From assembly GCA_905221605.1 (NCBI GenBank), contig CAJNDS010000602.1, forward strand, positions 645,001-709,000: a stretch of 64,000 nt of DNA. Direction: 5' to 3'. Numbering within the stretch: position 1 is the first letter of the stretch; each line of letters begins with the position of its first letter. The position numbers and the translations under genes are program-made. Below are positions 50,732-60,581 of this stretch, in pieces. The DNA comes from Symbiodinium natans (taxonomy: Eukaryota; Sar; Dinophyceae; Suessiales; Symbiodiniaceae). Under the pieces are notes generated by a model. The model was not told the origin of the DNA and made no database searches. It worked only from the letters and a program-made list of their open reading frames with translations.

Positions 50732-52160
50732 AGCCTCACATATGCAACATGCACACGATGGTATGCCGACGTGTCGCCACTGTAGGCATGAATTCTCGTC
50801 CTGGCCGCAATTTGCAGCACACCTTAACAGGCAGTGCTGTCCAGTGCTACACCTAGGTTGCGTCCCGGAGTTGCCGCCATACCCGCCAGATCCTGCACCC
50901 CTGTTGCAGGATGCAGACTTCCTTCAGACGGTCTTGACAGATGACTGGCAACAACTTGCGCAGAAAATCCGGGTCCTAGGTCGTTTGCATTATTGCCCCA
51001 TATGCAACCTCTGGATGGCAAAAACCTCCATGCTGCATCAGCATATCACAGCTCAACATGCCGATGAAGCCGCTCACTTTGATCAGTATCAGCATTTCTT
51101 GCTTACGCGAAAAGGCATTCGCTCCCCTTGCCAGCACTGTGGCACTCGGCACAATCGTGCAGCTGTGGGGTGCTCAGTCCTGATCCGTGTAGCCCTAATC
51201 TTTCATCGACAAGATCGCTTGGGCATTCACAAAAGTGTCTCAGACAAGGCCAAAGGTGACAATGGACGAACTGACAAGAGGAGCCGCAGAGATGGACCTG
51301 TGGAAGTCCATGATGAACAAGCCGGGAGAGGTCGGGCACAAGAGACAGGGCGACAGGGCGGAAGACTCAGGTCGGCAGAAGGGAAGGCAGCGAGGAGATC
51401 GGGGCAAGGGAAACTTGGGCTACACGAAGCAGGCCAGACAGGCCTCCGGGCCTTCTTCACTGGACAACGAGGAGGAGGACAACTGCGGGAGGCAGTGAAG
51501 CTCATCACGACCCTGTCACTTCGCCACGAAGATGCGCTGGCCATACACCGACAGGACACCTCCTACGTGTTCTTCATGAAAACAAGTCCGCCGGAAGTGA
51601 CAGTGCTCAGCGACCTTCTGAGAGTGGGCACGGAATGGAAAACCAAGAAGGAACAGACCCCGGCTCAGGTTACTCAGCCACCCTTGCGGGTGGTCCTTCT
51701 GGGCTGCCTCTTGGAAGCGGTTGCAACCAGGATGCAGTCCCTGGATCCGACTCTTCACGCAAAAGCGCAGGCCGCCAAGCTGGTCAACCCAGCAGGGGAC
51801 TTTCACTACATGATGTGGGACGATGCGGAAAAGATTTACCAGAACAAGGACGATCGAGAGCCAATCCCCACGAAAGCTGTACAAGAGGATCTCGCGATCT
51901 TGCAACGACTGATCCTGCAGCCACGGGTGGTGGGACGATTCCATGCCCAGAGGAAGCTCACGCCGGACATGCAGGGGGAAGTAGTTCCGTTCGTCTTGGA
52001 AGTGGGCCTGCGCACTCAAGCCTCGCACGAAGTCTATGCCCTCTTGGACAAGTACTGTCATCAAGCCATCTGGCACCTGGCGGGCACGTCCCTGAGGCAC
52101 GACAAACTGGGACGAGGAGCGTTAGCCAATGCGTTGGAGAAGATTGCAGAGAAGCTCTAA
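50688..52160 (+). CDS. zinc-finger protein of a retroelement-like unit
   Basis: The ATG at 50688 lies inside the fibre gene's antisense. Credible sequence begins at about 50743 with three zinc motifs: CRHCRHEFSSWPQFAAHL...C, CPICNLWMAKTSMLHQHITA..H and CQHCGTRHNRAAVGC. The region 51190-51490 is probably read out of frame here: the neighbouring frame 51235-51498 gives a hydrophilic linker (TMDELTRGAAEMDLWKSMMN, then Gly/Arg/Lys-rich). From about 51500, LSLRHEDALAIHRQDTSYVF, a helical stretch and VVPFVLEVGLRTQASHEVY look genuine. CxxC...W..L..H fingers of this kind occur at the 3' ends of dinoflagellate non-LTR elements, by my recollection. RT is absent. It stops 6 bases into the USP region. 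Confidence 0.5.
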   Translation: MGACSPVHGTYALRKASHMQHAHDGMPTCRHCRHEFSSWPQFAAHLNRQCCPVLHLGCVPELPPYPPDPAPLLQDADFLQTVLTDDWQQLAQKIRVLGRLHYCPICNLWMAKTSMLHQHITAQHADEAAHFDQYQHFLLTRKGIRSPCQHCGTRHNRAAVGCSVLIRVALIFHRQDRLGIHKSVSDKAKGDNGRTDKRSRRDGPVEVHDEQAGRGRAQETGRQGGRLRSAEGKAARRSGQGKLGLHEAGQTGLRAFFTGQRGGGQLREAVKLITTLSLRHEDALAIHRQDTSYVFFMKTSPPEVTVLSDLLRVGTEWKTKKEQTPAQVTQPPLRVVLLGCLLEAVATRMQSLDPTLHAKAQAAKLVNPAGDFHYMMWDDAEKIYQNKDDREPIPTKAVQEDLAILQRLILQPRVVGRFHAQRKLTPDMQGEVVPFVLEVGLRTQASHEVYALLDKYCHQAIWHLAGTSLRHDKLGRGALANALEKIAEKL

Positions 52161-53008
52161 GGCGGCTTAAACTTCAAAATCCTGGCAATCACTGTTACGC
52201 CAACAGCCTCCTTATCACCCTGTTGCATGCACAAAGCTTCAGGCAGCCAGCGTTCTTTCGCGCCGATCTTCAAAAGCTGACGTCCTGGCTTGTCACTCAG
52301 AAGACTGCTAAGCTGTGGTCGCTCATGCCCTGGACACAGGCGCTAAGAAACTGGGCACGACCAAACATGCAACATGACGTGGCGGAATTTGCCAAACACT
52401 TGTTAGCAAATGAGCTACTCACAGTCACTATGCGTGGAGAATGGCAAACTCGACTGCAAGTAGATGGTACTGTACAGGTCACAGATCGGGGCACCACCTG
52501 GCCCATCTTGCTGCCCGAGCCTCTGTTGACTCAGCAGGAGTATGCGTTGCAGAGCTTGATCGATGCATGGGAGTCCCAGGCAGCCCCGCCCGCACTTGTG
52601 ACTGGTCCCAGTGAGCTCTTGCTACAGCTAAATAGGTTTCGGGAGGTTGGCGGTGTCTACACCAAATCTCTTACCCCAGTTGTGCCCGCTGAAACCCTCT
52701 CCATTCCAGTGTTTCACGCCGACAGCTTGCAGCGGAGAACCATTCGTTATCAGTTACGAGCTGCAATCCTTCATATTGGGGATACTCCTCAATCTGGTCA
52801 CTACCGCGCAGTCACATTTACTGAGGGAGCCACGGCCTACATACACGATGACAACAAACTTGCTCAAAAGGTGACCCGCAAACTCCTGAAAACCTTGTAT
52901 GCCCAAGTCTATGTTTGCCACTACTCCAAAATTGACACGCCTAGCTACAGTGATAGTTCTGCTGCTAACCCACTACTTGATGCACCACCAACCTCGTCAA
53001 CAGGGTGA
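52154..53008 (+). CDS. ubiquitin-specific protease (peptidase C19) domain
   Basis: An unbroken frame carries the USP landmarks. The Cys box is LKLQNPGNHCYANSLLITLL (catalytic Cys codon 52193-52195). QHDVAEFAKHLL (the QQDA/HE box) follows, then LLLQLNRF. The His box is SGHYRAVTF (catalytic His codon 52799-52801), followed by AYIHDDNK with the acidic residue. The length, about 285 residues, is at the short end for USPs. It would remove ubiquitin from proteins. It has no start of its own: the domain is -1 relative to the zinc-finger ORF ending at 52160, so either one polyprotein was broken by an indel or the two are joined by frameshift. The frame extends upstream to 51635 without convincing coding content. 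Confidence 0.75.
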   Translation, partial: ALRRLKLQNPGNHCYANSLLITLLHAQSFRQPAFFRADLQKLTSWLVTQKTAKLWSLMPWTQALRNWARPNMQHDVAEFAKHLLANELLTVTMRGEWQTRLQVDGTVQVTDRGTTWPILLPEPLLTQQEYALQSLIDAWESQAAPPALVTGPSELLLQLNRFREVGGVYTKSLTPVVPAETLSIPVFHADSLQRRTIRYQLRAAILHIGDTPQSGHYRAVTFTEGATAYIHDDNKLAQKVTRKLLKTLYAQVYVCHYSKIDTPSYSDSSAANPLLDAPPTSSTG

Positions 53009-53170
53009 GCGGTCACCGCCCCCTACTCTTGCGGGTCAGCGGCCTCCGCCCCCTTCACTCGTTTCACTCACTACTGCCAGGTTCCGTGGTCACCACCCCT
53101 GAGCATGTACAGATAGGGTAGAGTGCTCTCACTTCAATTTTGTACACCACTCGTGTCACACATAGCTGTT
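53009..53170. other. 3' flank of the USP unit
   Basis: Contains an imperfect GGGT.AGCGG.C.CCGCCCCCT direct repeat (53005-53060). No gene. Confidence 0.4.
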
Positions 53171-53267
53171 GTGCAAGTATTTCAACTACCCATTTACCCC
53201 ATATTTTCCATGTAGATTTTGCTCTGAAGCTTTACGCTCGATACAAGGCTTTTGGCTCTCGAAGTAA
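53171..53267 (+). repeat. 97-bp direct repeat, copy 1
   Basis: Identical over 97 bp (GTGCAAGTATTTCAACTACC... to ...GGCTCTCGAAGTAA) to 60485-60581; sequences diverge abruptly at both edges. The two copies bracket the second copia polyprotein. Confidence 0.95.
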
Positions 53268-54167
53268 GCATCACATGCAAGCTAGTTTCGCACCGACTGG
53301 ATCATGCTCGGGGCGACCCCTTCAAGGTTAGGTGTGCCGGAACGAAGGAAGGAAGAAAGAAAGAAGGCTTCCGTCCCCCTGCCCTCGGACCATGCCCAGA
53401 AACGCACTGATATCTATGCCGTTTTTCCACTTCGTACAACATGCTCCAGAAGGATGCTTGACGTTTGTGGAACAAGACGCGCTCTCACAAGCGTTCATGC
53501 CACTCCCGAAACACATTAATTTCAAACCTTTGGCACCATCATTTACAGCGACGTACACTTCAACCTCGGTGACAAGAAACATCGACCAGCTGAGGAAGAT
53601 CTTCCTACATGGGGCCCGAAGGATGCACCGGCTGTTGCGATATGCTTCGCAGGAGACGACGACTGTCGTACCCAGTCTACTGCTTCGGCACAATACTGGC
53701 AAGGACGGCAAGGATCCTACGACAATTCAGTAGAAACCAGTCGTTCATTACGAACTGAAAGCATGGGCGGCGTTCATGGCAGCCCTGGTCTTTTCGCCTG
53801 CTCATCCAGGACGTGTACATACACTGTTGCGACGACGAGGCGGCCAGACTCTCCCTGATCGAGAGCACAGACAAATGCCAACCCTTCAATGTGATGATCC
53901 GAGCTCACTGGACATGGCACAACCGCCCCATTATACGACGACGTAGCCGACCTTCTTGGGGAGGCCTCAGTACCGCTGAAAAAGGGCAGCCGCGTACCGG
54001 ACCCCGGTCGTCAAGGCAAGCAGCCAACTTGACCACATCCTGATTCCCGAGCAGGCATCGCAAGGGGTAGCTGCGAAGCTTCGCGCCATTCCGGGTGGCC
54101 GCAGGCTACAAATAGCCAAGCACCCAGCAGACACCCGCCTCCTTGGAGTGCGTGGCCGTCAGAGTGA
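53268..54167. other. unassigned 5' region of the second copia element
   Basis: No clear gag capsid domain. An ORF at 53332-53733 and a frame near 54019-54165 (QLDHILIPEQASQGVAAKLR) look protein-like but are unrecognised and in different frames. CCDDEAARLSLIE near 53830 loosely resembles an RNase H-type segment and may be a further relic. Confidence 0.35.
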
Positions 54168-54446
54168 GCGAACGCTGCTGAGAATGATTTCTGGGAGAAA
54201 GGAAAAGGAAAGGAGAAAGGCAAGTACAAAGGCAAAGGCAAGGACCACAAAGGCGGGTACCATGGAAAGGGAGGAAAAGATCGTTTTCAGAACAACAACT
54301 ACGACCAGAACCATTCTTGGCGGAACAATGGGAAAGGAGGCAAGGAGTATTCCAAAGGAAAAGGCAAGTTCTGGGGCAAAGACAAGGGCAAAGGCAAGGG
54401 CAAAGAGTCCAAAGGAAAAGGCAAAGGAGAGCAGCGCAAGGACAAT

Positions 54447-57400
54447 GTGCCCTACAACAACTGCAAGATTTGTGGCAAACCTGGACATTGGAGCAAAGAG
54501 TGTTGGATGAACAAGAACCGGGTGAATCAGGTGGATGAAGGCACCTCAAACGCAAGCTCCAGTACGAACTCCACCACGACCATGTCCTCAAGCCGCCCTC
54601 AAACTGCTTCCGTGAAGAGAATTTTCAATCTTGCCGATGAGTGTGAGAGATCCTGCACTGTGTATGCCATGGAGACTGTGTCTGAGGGTGAAGAGTATGT
54701 TGAGGATGAAGAGTCCTGGTGGTGTCGTCGTGTGGAGTGGTATGCGCTAGATGAAGATGACGAATGCCCCTGTGAAGAGCTTCCCCAGACCCTTGAAGTG
54801 TTCGATCTCACTTGTGAAGATGCCTTGCCAGGAGACGACGAGTGGTCCCAGAACTACGTCCGCGTGTTGGAACATGGAGGCCTTGAAGAAGAAGGAGGCC
54901 AAAGCTACTCGTCGTTTGAGGTTGTGCTGGATTCTGGGGCAGATGTATCGGTGATGCCAGAGTCGTGGCTTCACATGGGCATCGGACAGGCCACGTCAGA
55001 GGGTCAAGTCCAAATGCTGGATGCACAGGGAGTTGAAATGCCCAGCTTGGGTACCCGGCTTATCACCTTGGACATGGGCCCTGCATGCATTCAAGAACGG
55101 TTTCACGCTTCAACGGTTGGGAGTCCTCTGCTGAGTTTAGGGAGATTGCTCAAACAAGGGTGGACCCTGGACCATCGGAGCAACATGCTTTGTCTTTGCA
55201 ATGAAGAAGTGGCAGTACCAGTCAACTTCAAGAAGAACTCCTTGACAGTCCAAGCGTCGGTCTTTGCAGTCAACATGAGCCCAATCGAATCCCATCAAGA
55301 ACGTCCCGATGAACCCCTCACTAGTCATGTGCGACCTCTTCTCGAAGGTAAGCGCACTTTCGTCGAGTTCGCAGTGGACCCCGAGACTTGGAGTGCTGGT
55401 GAGGAGGGGAAGACCGATGCGCTAGGCCACCAGTGGAAGTTCATGCCCAATGGTGATCCGTTTTGCCTGTGTGACTCTACACTTCATGTGAGCCCAGCAC
55501 CTGTGATGAGCATTGATCGTTGGAAGTACCGCACCACGGCGGTAAAGATTGCTGGGAGATGGGAGTTGGTAGAGCTTCAACAAGATGTGAGCAAGTTGGA
55601 AGATTTAGAAGAGAGTTTGCCGGGTGTGCTCTATGCCACGAAGACTCTAACGATGATACAACGGCGCCCGAGTGATCCCGAAGATGTTGGTATGACTGTC
55701 CTGGAAGATCATGGCCCTCAGCCCCTTGCCTCGAATCCCGTGCTTCGTGAACCCAGGTTGCCAGTGGAACTTCAAGCTGACGAAGGCATGCCGGATGATG
55801 CCAATCTGTCCGAACATGGAGAAGCCGAAGTGGCTCCAGCTGCACCGGGGATCGAGTTGCAAGGACCCATTCCAGAAGAAGTAGAGGTTGAGGGAAGAAG
55901 GTTGTCAGCCAATTCTACCGCGACCGAGTTGAAGTTGGTTTGCAAAGCTTTGGGCATTGGGTCTAGCGGTTCCAAGACGGTGTTGTACAAGAGGATTACA
56001 AAACATGTTTGGCGAAGAAGGTTGGAGGATGAGTTGGCCCTTCAAGAAGCAGCATCGTTGCCTGTTCGAACACCAAAACCTGAAGCCGTTCCTCACGAAC
56101 CGAGCCCTGAAGAGTTGGCCAAGCATCGTTTGACACACATTCCATACAAGTCCTGGTGTCCTCTTTGCGTATCTACCCGAGCGAGAAGGGATGGTCATCG
56201 TGAAGGTGGTGAAGCGCATCGCTCTGAAGGCAGTTGGCCAGTGATGAGTTTGGATCTGATGTATAGCTCGGTGGAGGGTGACGCTTTGGATTGCATGAGG
56301 ACTTCTCAGTTGAAACCCAAAGAAGGAAAAATGATGGTCTTGGTTTGTGTGGATCGATCAACTGGAATGCTGCACGGTGTTCCCCTTCCGTCCAAAGAGC
56401 AACAGTGTCTTCAGTACGCGGCCAAAGAAGTGCTTTCCTTCTTGTCCTATCTTGGACGAACCGAGGTAGAGATACGAGGAGACAATGAACCATCGATGAC
56501 AATGCTCATGGACAAGATCGTGACTGCCAGGACCGCTGCAAAGCTTGCTACTAGGAAGTCCCCGTCGCAGCCCCACGAACACCAAACCAATGGGGCAGCT
56601 GAACAGGCAATCTTGAGTTTGAGGGACATTGGAAGTACTTTGCTCCAACAAGTTCGCGAGTGTGGGTATGTCTTGAGCAACGAGTCCGACCTTGTGCCCT
56701 GGGTGTATACACATGCTGCTACCCTTCACAACCAGTATGCAGTGATGGCGGGAACTACACCGTATGAACGTGCCTTTGGTGTGCAGTATCGAGGGAAACT
56801 TGCCATGTGGGGTGAGACCGTGTACTTCAGTCTGTCCGATCCTCATAGACGAAAGGGCAAGGAGAAGTTTGTTAAAGGAATTTTCTTGGGGAAGACGATG
56901 CAAAATGACCTCAATATCTGCGGGACCGCCCTGGGAATTTATTTGAGTTCGACAATTCGGCGCCTACCTGAATCACAACAATGGGATCGGATCTTGCTGA
57001 AAGAGTTCAAAGGAAAGCCTTGGAGATATGGTCTCGCAGGGATGGGTCTCAAAGTGATCCCAGGTTTGAAAGAACGAGCTCCACAGCCAGCGACAATGCT
57101 GGAACCTATGGTGTCGGTCGCCCCGGCTCCATCACCAACGCCACCACCGCCTGTGGTGACAGAAGGACCCGTGGATGAAGCTGCCTCTGACCCTGAGTCT
57201 TCGGCAAGTGCCAGTTCAGATAAGATGACCACCGACAGTGAGAGAAGACCGGAATCCCATGAAGATCGAAAGCGTGAACGAACAGAAAGGGAAGAGGAAG
57301 CTCCAGGGTCGAAAGAAGTACGTACCTCAGGATCAGCAATGGAGACAGGAGGGGAAGATGCACCGACAGAGTCTGTTCAAGAGCCTAAGGGTGAAAAGAG

Positions 57401-60011
57401 GTTGCAGGCTCCACCGTTCTATGCGGGAAGTGAAAGTCCATCGAAGCGTGTTCGAGCAGTCAAAGTAGGAGATGCCGAGTATTATGTGGGAGATGAAGAC
57501 CTAGATGATTGGTGGAACATGGCAGAGTTTGATGCTCGGTATTTCGAGGAAGATGACTGGATGGACTACAGCCCGGAGAATGACCCCGAAAAGTTGTGGG
57601 AAGGCCAAGATGAAAATGAAGGACCTCCTGTTCTTAGCCCTGAACAGCTAGAGGGAGTAGAAGCTGTGTCCAGGAGTGATGAGTTGCATCGACTACTAGA
57701 GATGTCCGTGTTGGAAGCGATGGATGAAGCGGTGCATGTTCCCAAAGAGAAGCTCCTCAAGACACGTCATGTGTACGACTGGCGTTTTCGGTCAAACAAG
57801 TGGCAACGTCGTGCACGCTTGGTCTGCAAGGAACTCAAAGCATGGTCACCGTTCCGACAGGACACATATGCACCGAGTACATGTCCTTCGATGCTGCGCG
57901 TGCTTCCGCATATGTTTGTGAGCACCCCGGACTATGTCTTACGATCGTTTGACGTGAAGGATGCTTTCCTCACTGTAGATCAGAAAGAAGAACTGTTCGT
58001 AGAGCTCAACGGGACGATTTACAAGGTACGAAATTGTTTGCCTGGTCAACAGTTAGCTCCCGTCCATTGGCATGACCAACTGAGTGAGGACTTGGCTCGC
58101 TGCGATCTCAAGAGCAACGTGGCGTGCCCCGTGGTATATGGTGGTGAGAAACTTGGTGCCACGATTCATGTAGATGATGGACTTCTTGGTGGATGTGAAG
58201 ATCGTGTCAACAGTGCTGTGAGTGTCTTGCAACAAAAGTACCGCCTAGAAGTGAGCCCCGTTGTGAAGAACATTGGCGACCAGCTGAAATTCCTCAAAAG
58301 GACTCTGGAAGTGGTAGAAGATGGGTTGAAAATCCATATCGACGCAAAGTATATTGAGAAGGTGGTTAGCATCTTGGGCATCACCAATCCCCGTCATCGT
58401 AAGGTACCAGCGACTTCTGACTTGACAATGAAAGACGAGTCGGAGTACTTGGACGAGGCACATGTTGGGCGATACAGAGCAGCACTAGGATGTTTGCTGT
58501 ACATCAGTCCGGAACGACCTGACGTTCAACATTGTGTAGGATTCCTAGCTCGTGGGATGAGTAAGCCTACGGTGAAGCAGCTCAAGCACCTGAGATACCT
58601 GACTGAGTATTTGTATGCCACGAGAGACTATTGTCTTGTGCTGCGCTGGAGTCGGCCTGGGAGATCAGTGATGGAGGAATCCCTACGTACCCAACCCAAG
58701 GTAGAAGATGTACAAGGAGATGGCGAAGGACGGCCAGCTCGACTGTTGGAAGCCATCAGTGACTCGGACTGGGCATCTAGTGCAGACAGGAAATCGATAA
58801 GTTGCGGTCACCTGTATTTGGATGGGAACCTGATGTTTTCTTATTCAAGACGACAGTGCTCCATAAGTCTCTCCTCATGTGAAGCAGAACTCACAGCAGC
58901 CACCTCAGTGATTGCCGAATCGCTCTTCTTGAAGAACATCCTCGAAAGTCTGTCTGAACACCCCGTGGATCTGGTTGTGCGATTAGACAACTCAGCGGCT
59001 CGCAGCTTGCTGGTGAAATGCGGGGTGTCGAGGATTCGACACCTGGATTGTAGACTTCTTTGGTGTCAAGGGTTGGTGAAAGCCAAGCTCCTCTCAGTGA
59101 AACCGGTTGCCGGCTTGCAGAATCCAGCTGATATAGCTACCAAAGTGTTGTCTTCAGAAAGAATCAAATATCTGTTGGGTTTGGCCGGTATGTACAACAA
59201 CGATGGCTTGATTCAGTCTTCCAAACCTCCTAATGTCAAAGTTCAAAGAGTGGCATCAACAATGGACATAGAGAACTTGGTGCGATCCGTTGTGTATGCA
59301 GCCATAGCCTTGAGCCAGCAGCGACCTGCAGATGCGACCTCTACGAGCCCCGTGGGTGCTGCCGAGATGAGCCCTGAAGGTGGAGAAGAGTTTCCCGAGT
59401 TGGTTGGAATGTTGTGGAATCTCCTGGTGTATCGCGTCATGGAGGGCTTGATGGTTACGGATGCAGCAGATGGGACCAGCCTATGGTGGTTGGTGGGAGG
59501 AGCAACTTTCCTCTTTCTCTTCATGTTCCTCTTGGGTGTCATGCTCTACTACCTGCCGAGTCTTTGTTGTAGACGTATGACCACGCAATCCTCAGATCGT
59601 ATGACAACGCAATCCTCAGATCGTATGACCCCGCAATCCTCGAGCAGTCTACCTCCGCAATCCATGAGTTCCCACCAAAAGCAGAAAGGCGTCTGGAAGA
59701 ATCGAGGTGAACGAGATGCTCAGGCACGTGCAGTACGTGCTCACTTTGTGCGATCGGTTTCGCACAACCCGCATATCTTCGACCCCGAAACGCGACAAGA
59801 AGTTGCCGTGTTCTCTCAGAATGGCAAGTGCTACCACAGTCGCCCATCCTGCCATGGACTTCGACAGGCAACGAGCAGCTGCCAGCGCGTTCCTCTTCAT
59901 GATGCTCTGGCAAGAGGACTGGCTCCGTGCAGAGTGTGCTGTGCCAGTCATTGGGATGTGGCTGGTGATGCCAATGCCCGAGTTCCACGACACCAGCGAT
60001 GTGACAAGTGA
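54447..60011 (+). CDS. Ty1/copia polyprotein with membrane span and C-terminal zinc module
   Basis: 1854 codons from ATG 54447; the frame is open from 54168 through a Lys/Gly-rich gag tail. CCHC knuckle CKICGKPGHWSKECW (6-20). Protease VVLDSGADVSVMP (159-171). Integrase: HRLTHIPYKSWCPLC finger (about 559), VMSLDLMYS, EIRGDNEPS, GAAEQAIL (603-720). RT: RSFDVKDAFLTV (about 1167), LPGQQLAPVHWHDQL, catalytic IHVDDGLLGG (about 1240). RNase H: SDSDWASSADRKS, SSCEAELTA, RLDNSAARSLL, NPADIATK (1439-1570). Then one transmembrane segment (WWLVGGATFLFLFMFLLGVM, about 1680-1705), three 24-bp MT(T/P)QSSDR repeats and a module GKCYHSRPSCHGL...GLAPCRVCC (about 1790-1835). All catalytic residues are present. 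Gag N-terminus and LTRs were not found, so autonomy is uncertain. Confidence 0.92.
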   Translation: MPYNNCKICGKPGHWSKECWMNKNRVNQVDEGTSNASSSTNSTTTMSSSRPQTASVKRIFNLADECERSCTVYAMETVSEGEEYVEDEESWWCRRVEWYALDEDDECPCEELPQTLEVFDLTCEDALPGDDEWSQNYVRVLEHGGLEEEGGQSYSSFEVVLDSGADVSVMPESWLHMGIGQATSEGQVQMLDAQGVEMPSLGTRLITLDMGPACIQERFHASTVGSPLLSLGRLLKQGWTLDHRSNMLCLCNEEVAVPVNFKKNSLTVQASVFAVNMSPIESHQERPDEPLTSHVRPLLEGKRTFVEFAVDPETWSAGEEGKTDALGHQWKFMPNGDPFCLCDSTLHVSPAPVMSIDRWKYRTTAVKIAGRWELVELQQDVSKLEDLEESLPGVLYATKTLTMIQRRPSDPEDVGMTVLEDHGPQPLASNPVLREPRLPVELQADEGMPDDANLSEHGEAEVAPAAPGIELQGPIPEEVEVEGRRLSANSTATELKLVCKALGIGSSGSKTVLYKRITKHVWRRRLEDELALQEAASLPVRTPKPEAVPHEPSPEELAKHRLTHIPYKSWCPLCVSTRARRDGHREGGEAHRSEGSWPVMSLDLMYSSVEGDALDCMRTSQLKPKEGKMMVLVCVDRSTGMLHGVPLPSKEQQCLQYAAKEVLSFLSYLGRTEVEIRGDNEPSMTMLMDKIVTARTAAKLATRKSPSQPHEHQTNGAAEQAILSLRDIGSTLLQQVRECGYVLSNESDLVPWVYTHAATLHNQYAVMAGTTPYERAFGVQYRGKLAMWGETVYFSLSDPHRRKGKEKFVKGIFLGKTMQNDLNICGTALGIYLSSTIRRLPESQQWDRILLKEFKGKPWRYGLAGMGLKVIPGLKERAPQPATMLEPMVSVAPAPSPTPPPPVVTEGPVDEAASDPESSASASSDKMTTDSERRPESHEDRKRERTEREEEAPGSKEVRTSGSAMETGGEDAPTESVQEPKGEKRLQAPPFYAGSESPSKRVRAVKVGDAEYYVGDEDLDDWWNMAEFDARYFEEDDWMDYSPENDPEKLWEGQDENEGPPVLSPEQLEGVEAVSRSDELHRLLEMSVLEAMDEAVHVPKEKLLKTRHVYDWRFRSNKWQRRARLVCKELKAWSPFRQDTYAPSTCPSMLRVLPHMFVSTPDYVLRSFDVKDAFLTVDQKEELFVELNGTIYKVRNCLPGQQLAPVHWHDQLSEDLARCDLKSNVACPVVYGGEKLGATIHVDDGLLGGCEDRVNSAVSVLQQKYRLEVSPVVKNIGDQLKFLKRTLEVVEDGLKIHIDAKYIEKVVSILGITNPRHRKVPATSDLTMKDESEYLDEAHVGRYRAALGCLLYISPERPDVQHCVGFLARGMSKPTVKQLKHLRYLTEYLYATRDYCLVLRWSRPGRSVMEESLRTQPKVEDVQGDGEGRPARLLEAISDSDWASSADRKSISCGHLYLDGNLMFSYSRRQCSISLSSCEAELTAATSVIAESLFLKNILESLSEHPVDLVVRLDNSAARSLLVKCGVSRIRHLDCRLLWCQGLVKAKLLSVKPVAGLQNPADIATKVLSSERIKYLLGLAGMYNNDGLIQSSKPPNVKVQRVASTMDIENLVRSVVYAAIALSQQRPADATSTSPVGAAEMSPEGGEEFPELVGMLWNLLVYRVMEGLMVTDAADGTSLWWLVGGATFLFLFMFLLGVMLYYLPSLCCRRMTTQSSDRMTTQSSDRMTPQSSSSLPPQSMSSHQKQKGVWKNRGERDAQARAVRAHFVRSVSHNPHIFDPETRQEVAVFSQNGKCYHSRPSCHGLRQATSSCQRVPLHDALARGLAPCRVCCASHWDVAGDANARVPRHQRCDK

Positions 60012-60484
60012 TGAAAGTGTTCATACATGAGAGGTAGCATCCCTGACCTGTGGCTTGTTTTCCTGTACATTCCATGAGCCCGTGGTAGGAGTAGCTGTCA
60101 GTTCATTTCTCCTGCAGAACAAGTCGCTTTTGTGGTGCAAAGTGCATCAGCGCAGTTTAAGTAGAAGCCGAAGCTCTTTTCTCCGTAACGTGCCATGCAT
60201 CTAGATGAAGAAAGCACCCAAAGATGTGCATGTGTGGCACCTTGTTGTTCAACGTAAGCGACTCTGGGACTAGAACCAAGAACAAGATTCACCAGAAGGG
60301 ACCCAGAGCAGTTGAGATGTACAGTGTAACTCTATCAACATTTCTTTCGGTGTTTCAAGTGGGTGATGAACATGCAAAGTTGCAAAGCAACAGGAAATCA
60401 ACGTGATTTTCGGCATGCATCGCAGTGAAGTCTTTTGGGGCGAGACTGAGCATGAGTGTGGAACTCAAGCTGTCTCGAGGAGGG
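60012..60484. other. 3' flank of the second copia element
   Basis: No gene. It ends with a purine run, GAGGAGGGG (60477-60485), directly before the second 97-bp repeat, which could be a polypurine tract. Confidence 0.4.
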
Positions 60485-60581
60485 GTGCAAGTATTTCAAC
60501 TACCCATTTACCCCATATTTTCCATGTAGATTTTGCTCTGAAGCTTTACGCTCGATACAAGGCTTTTGGCTCTCGAAGTAA
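60485..60581 (+). repeat. 97-bp direct repeat, copy 2
   Basis: Identical to 53171-53267, 7314 bp downstream. Preceded by a purine run and followed by unrelated sequence. It contains CTTTTGGCTCTCGAAG, a partial resemblance to the spliced leader that I regard as chance. Confidence 0.95.
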
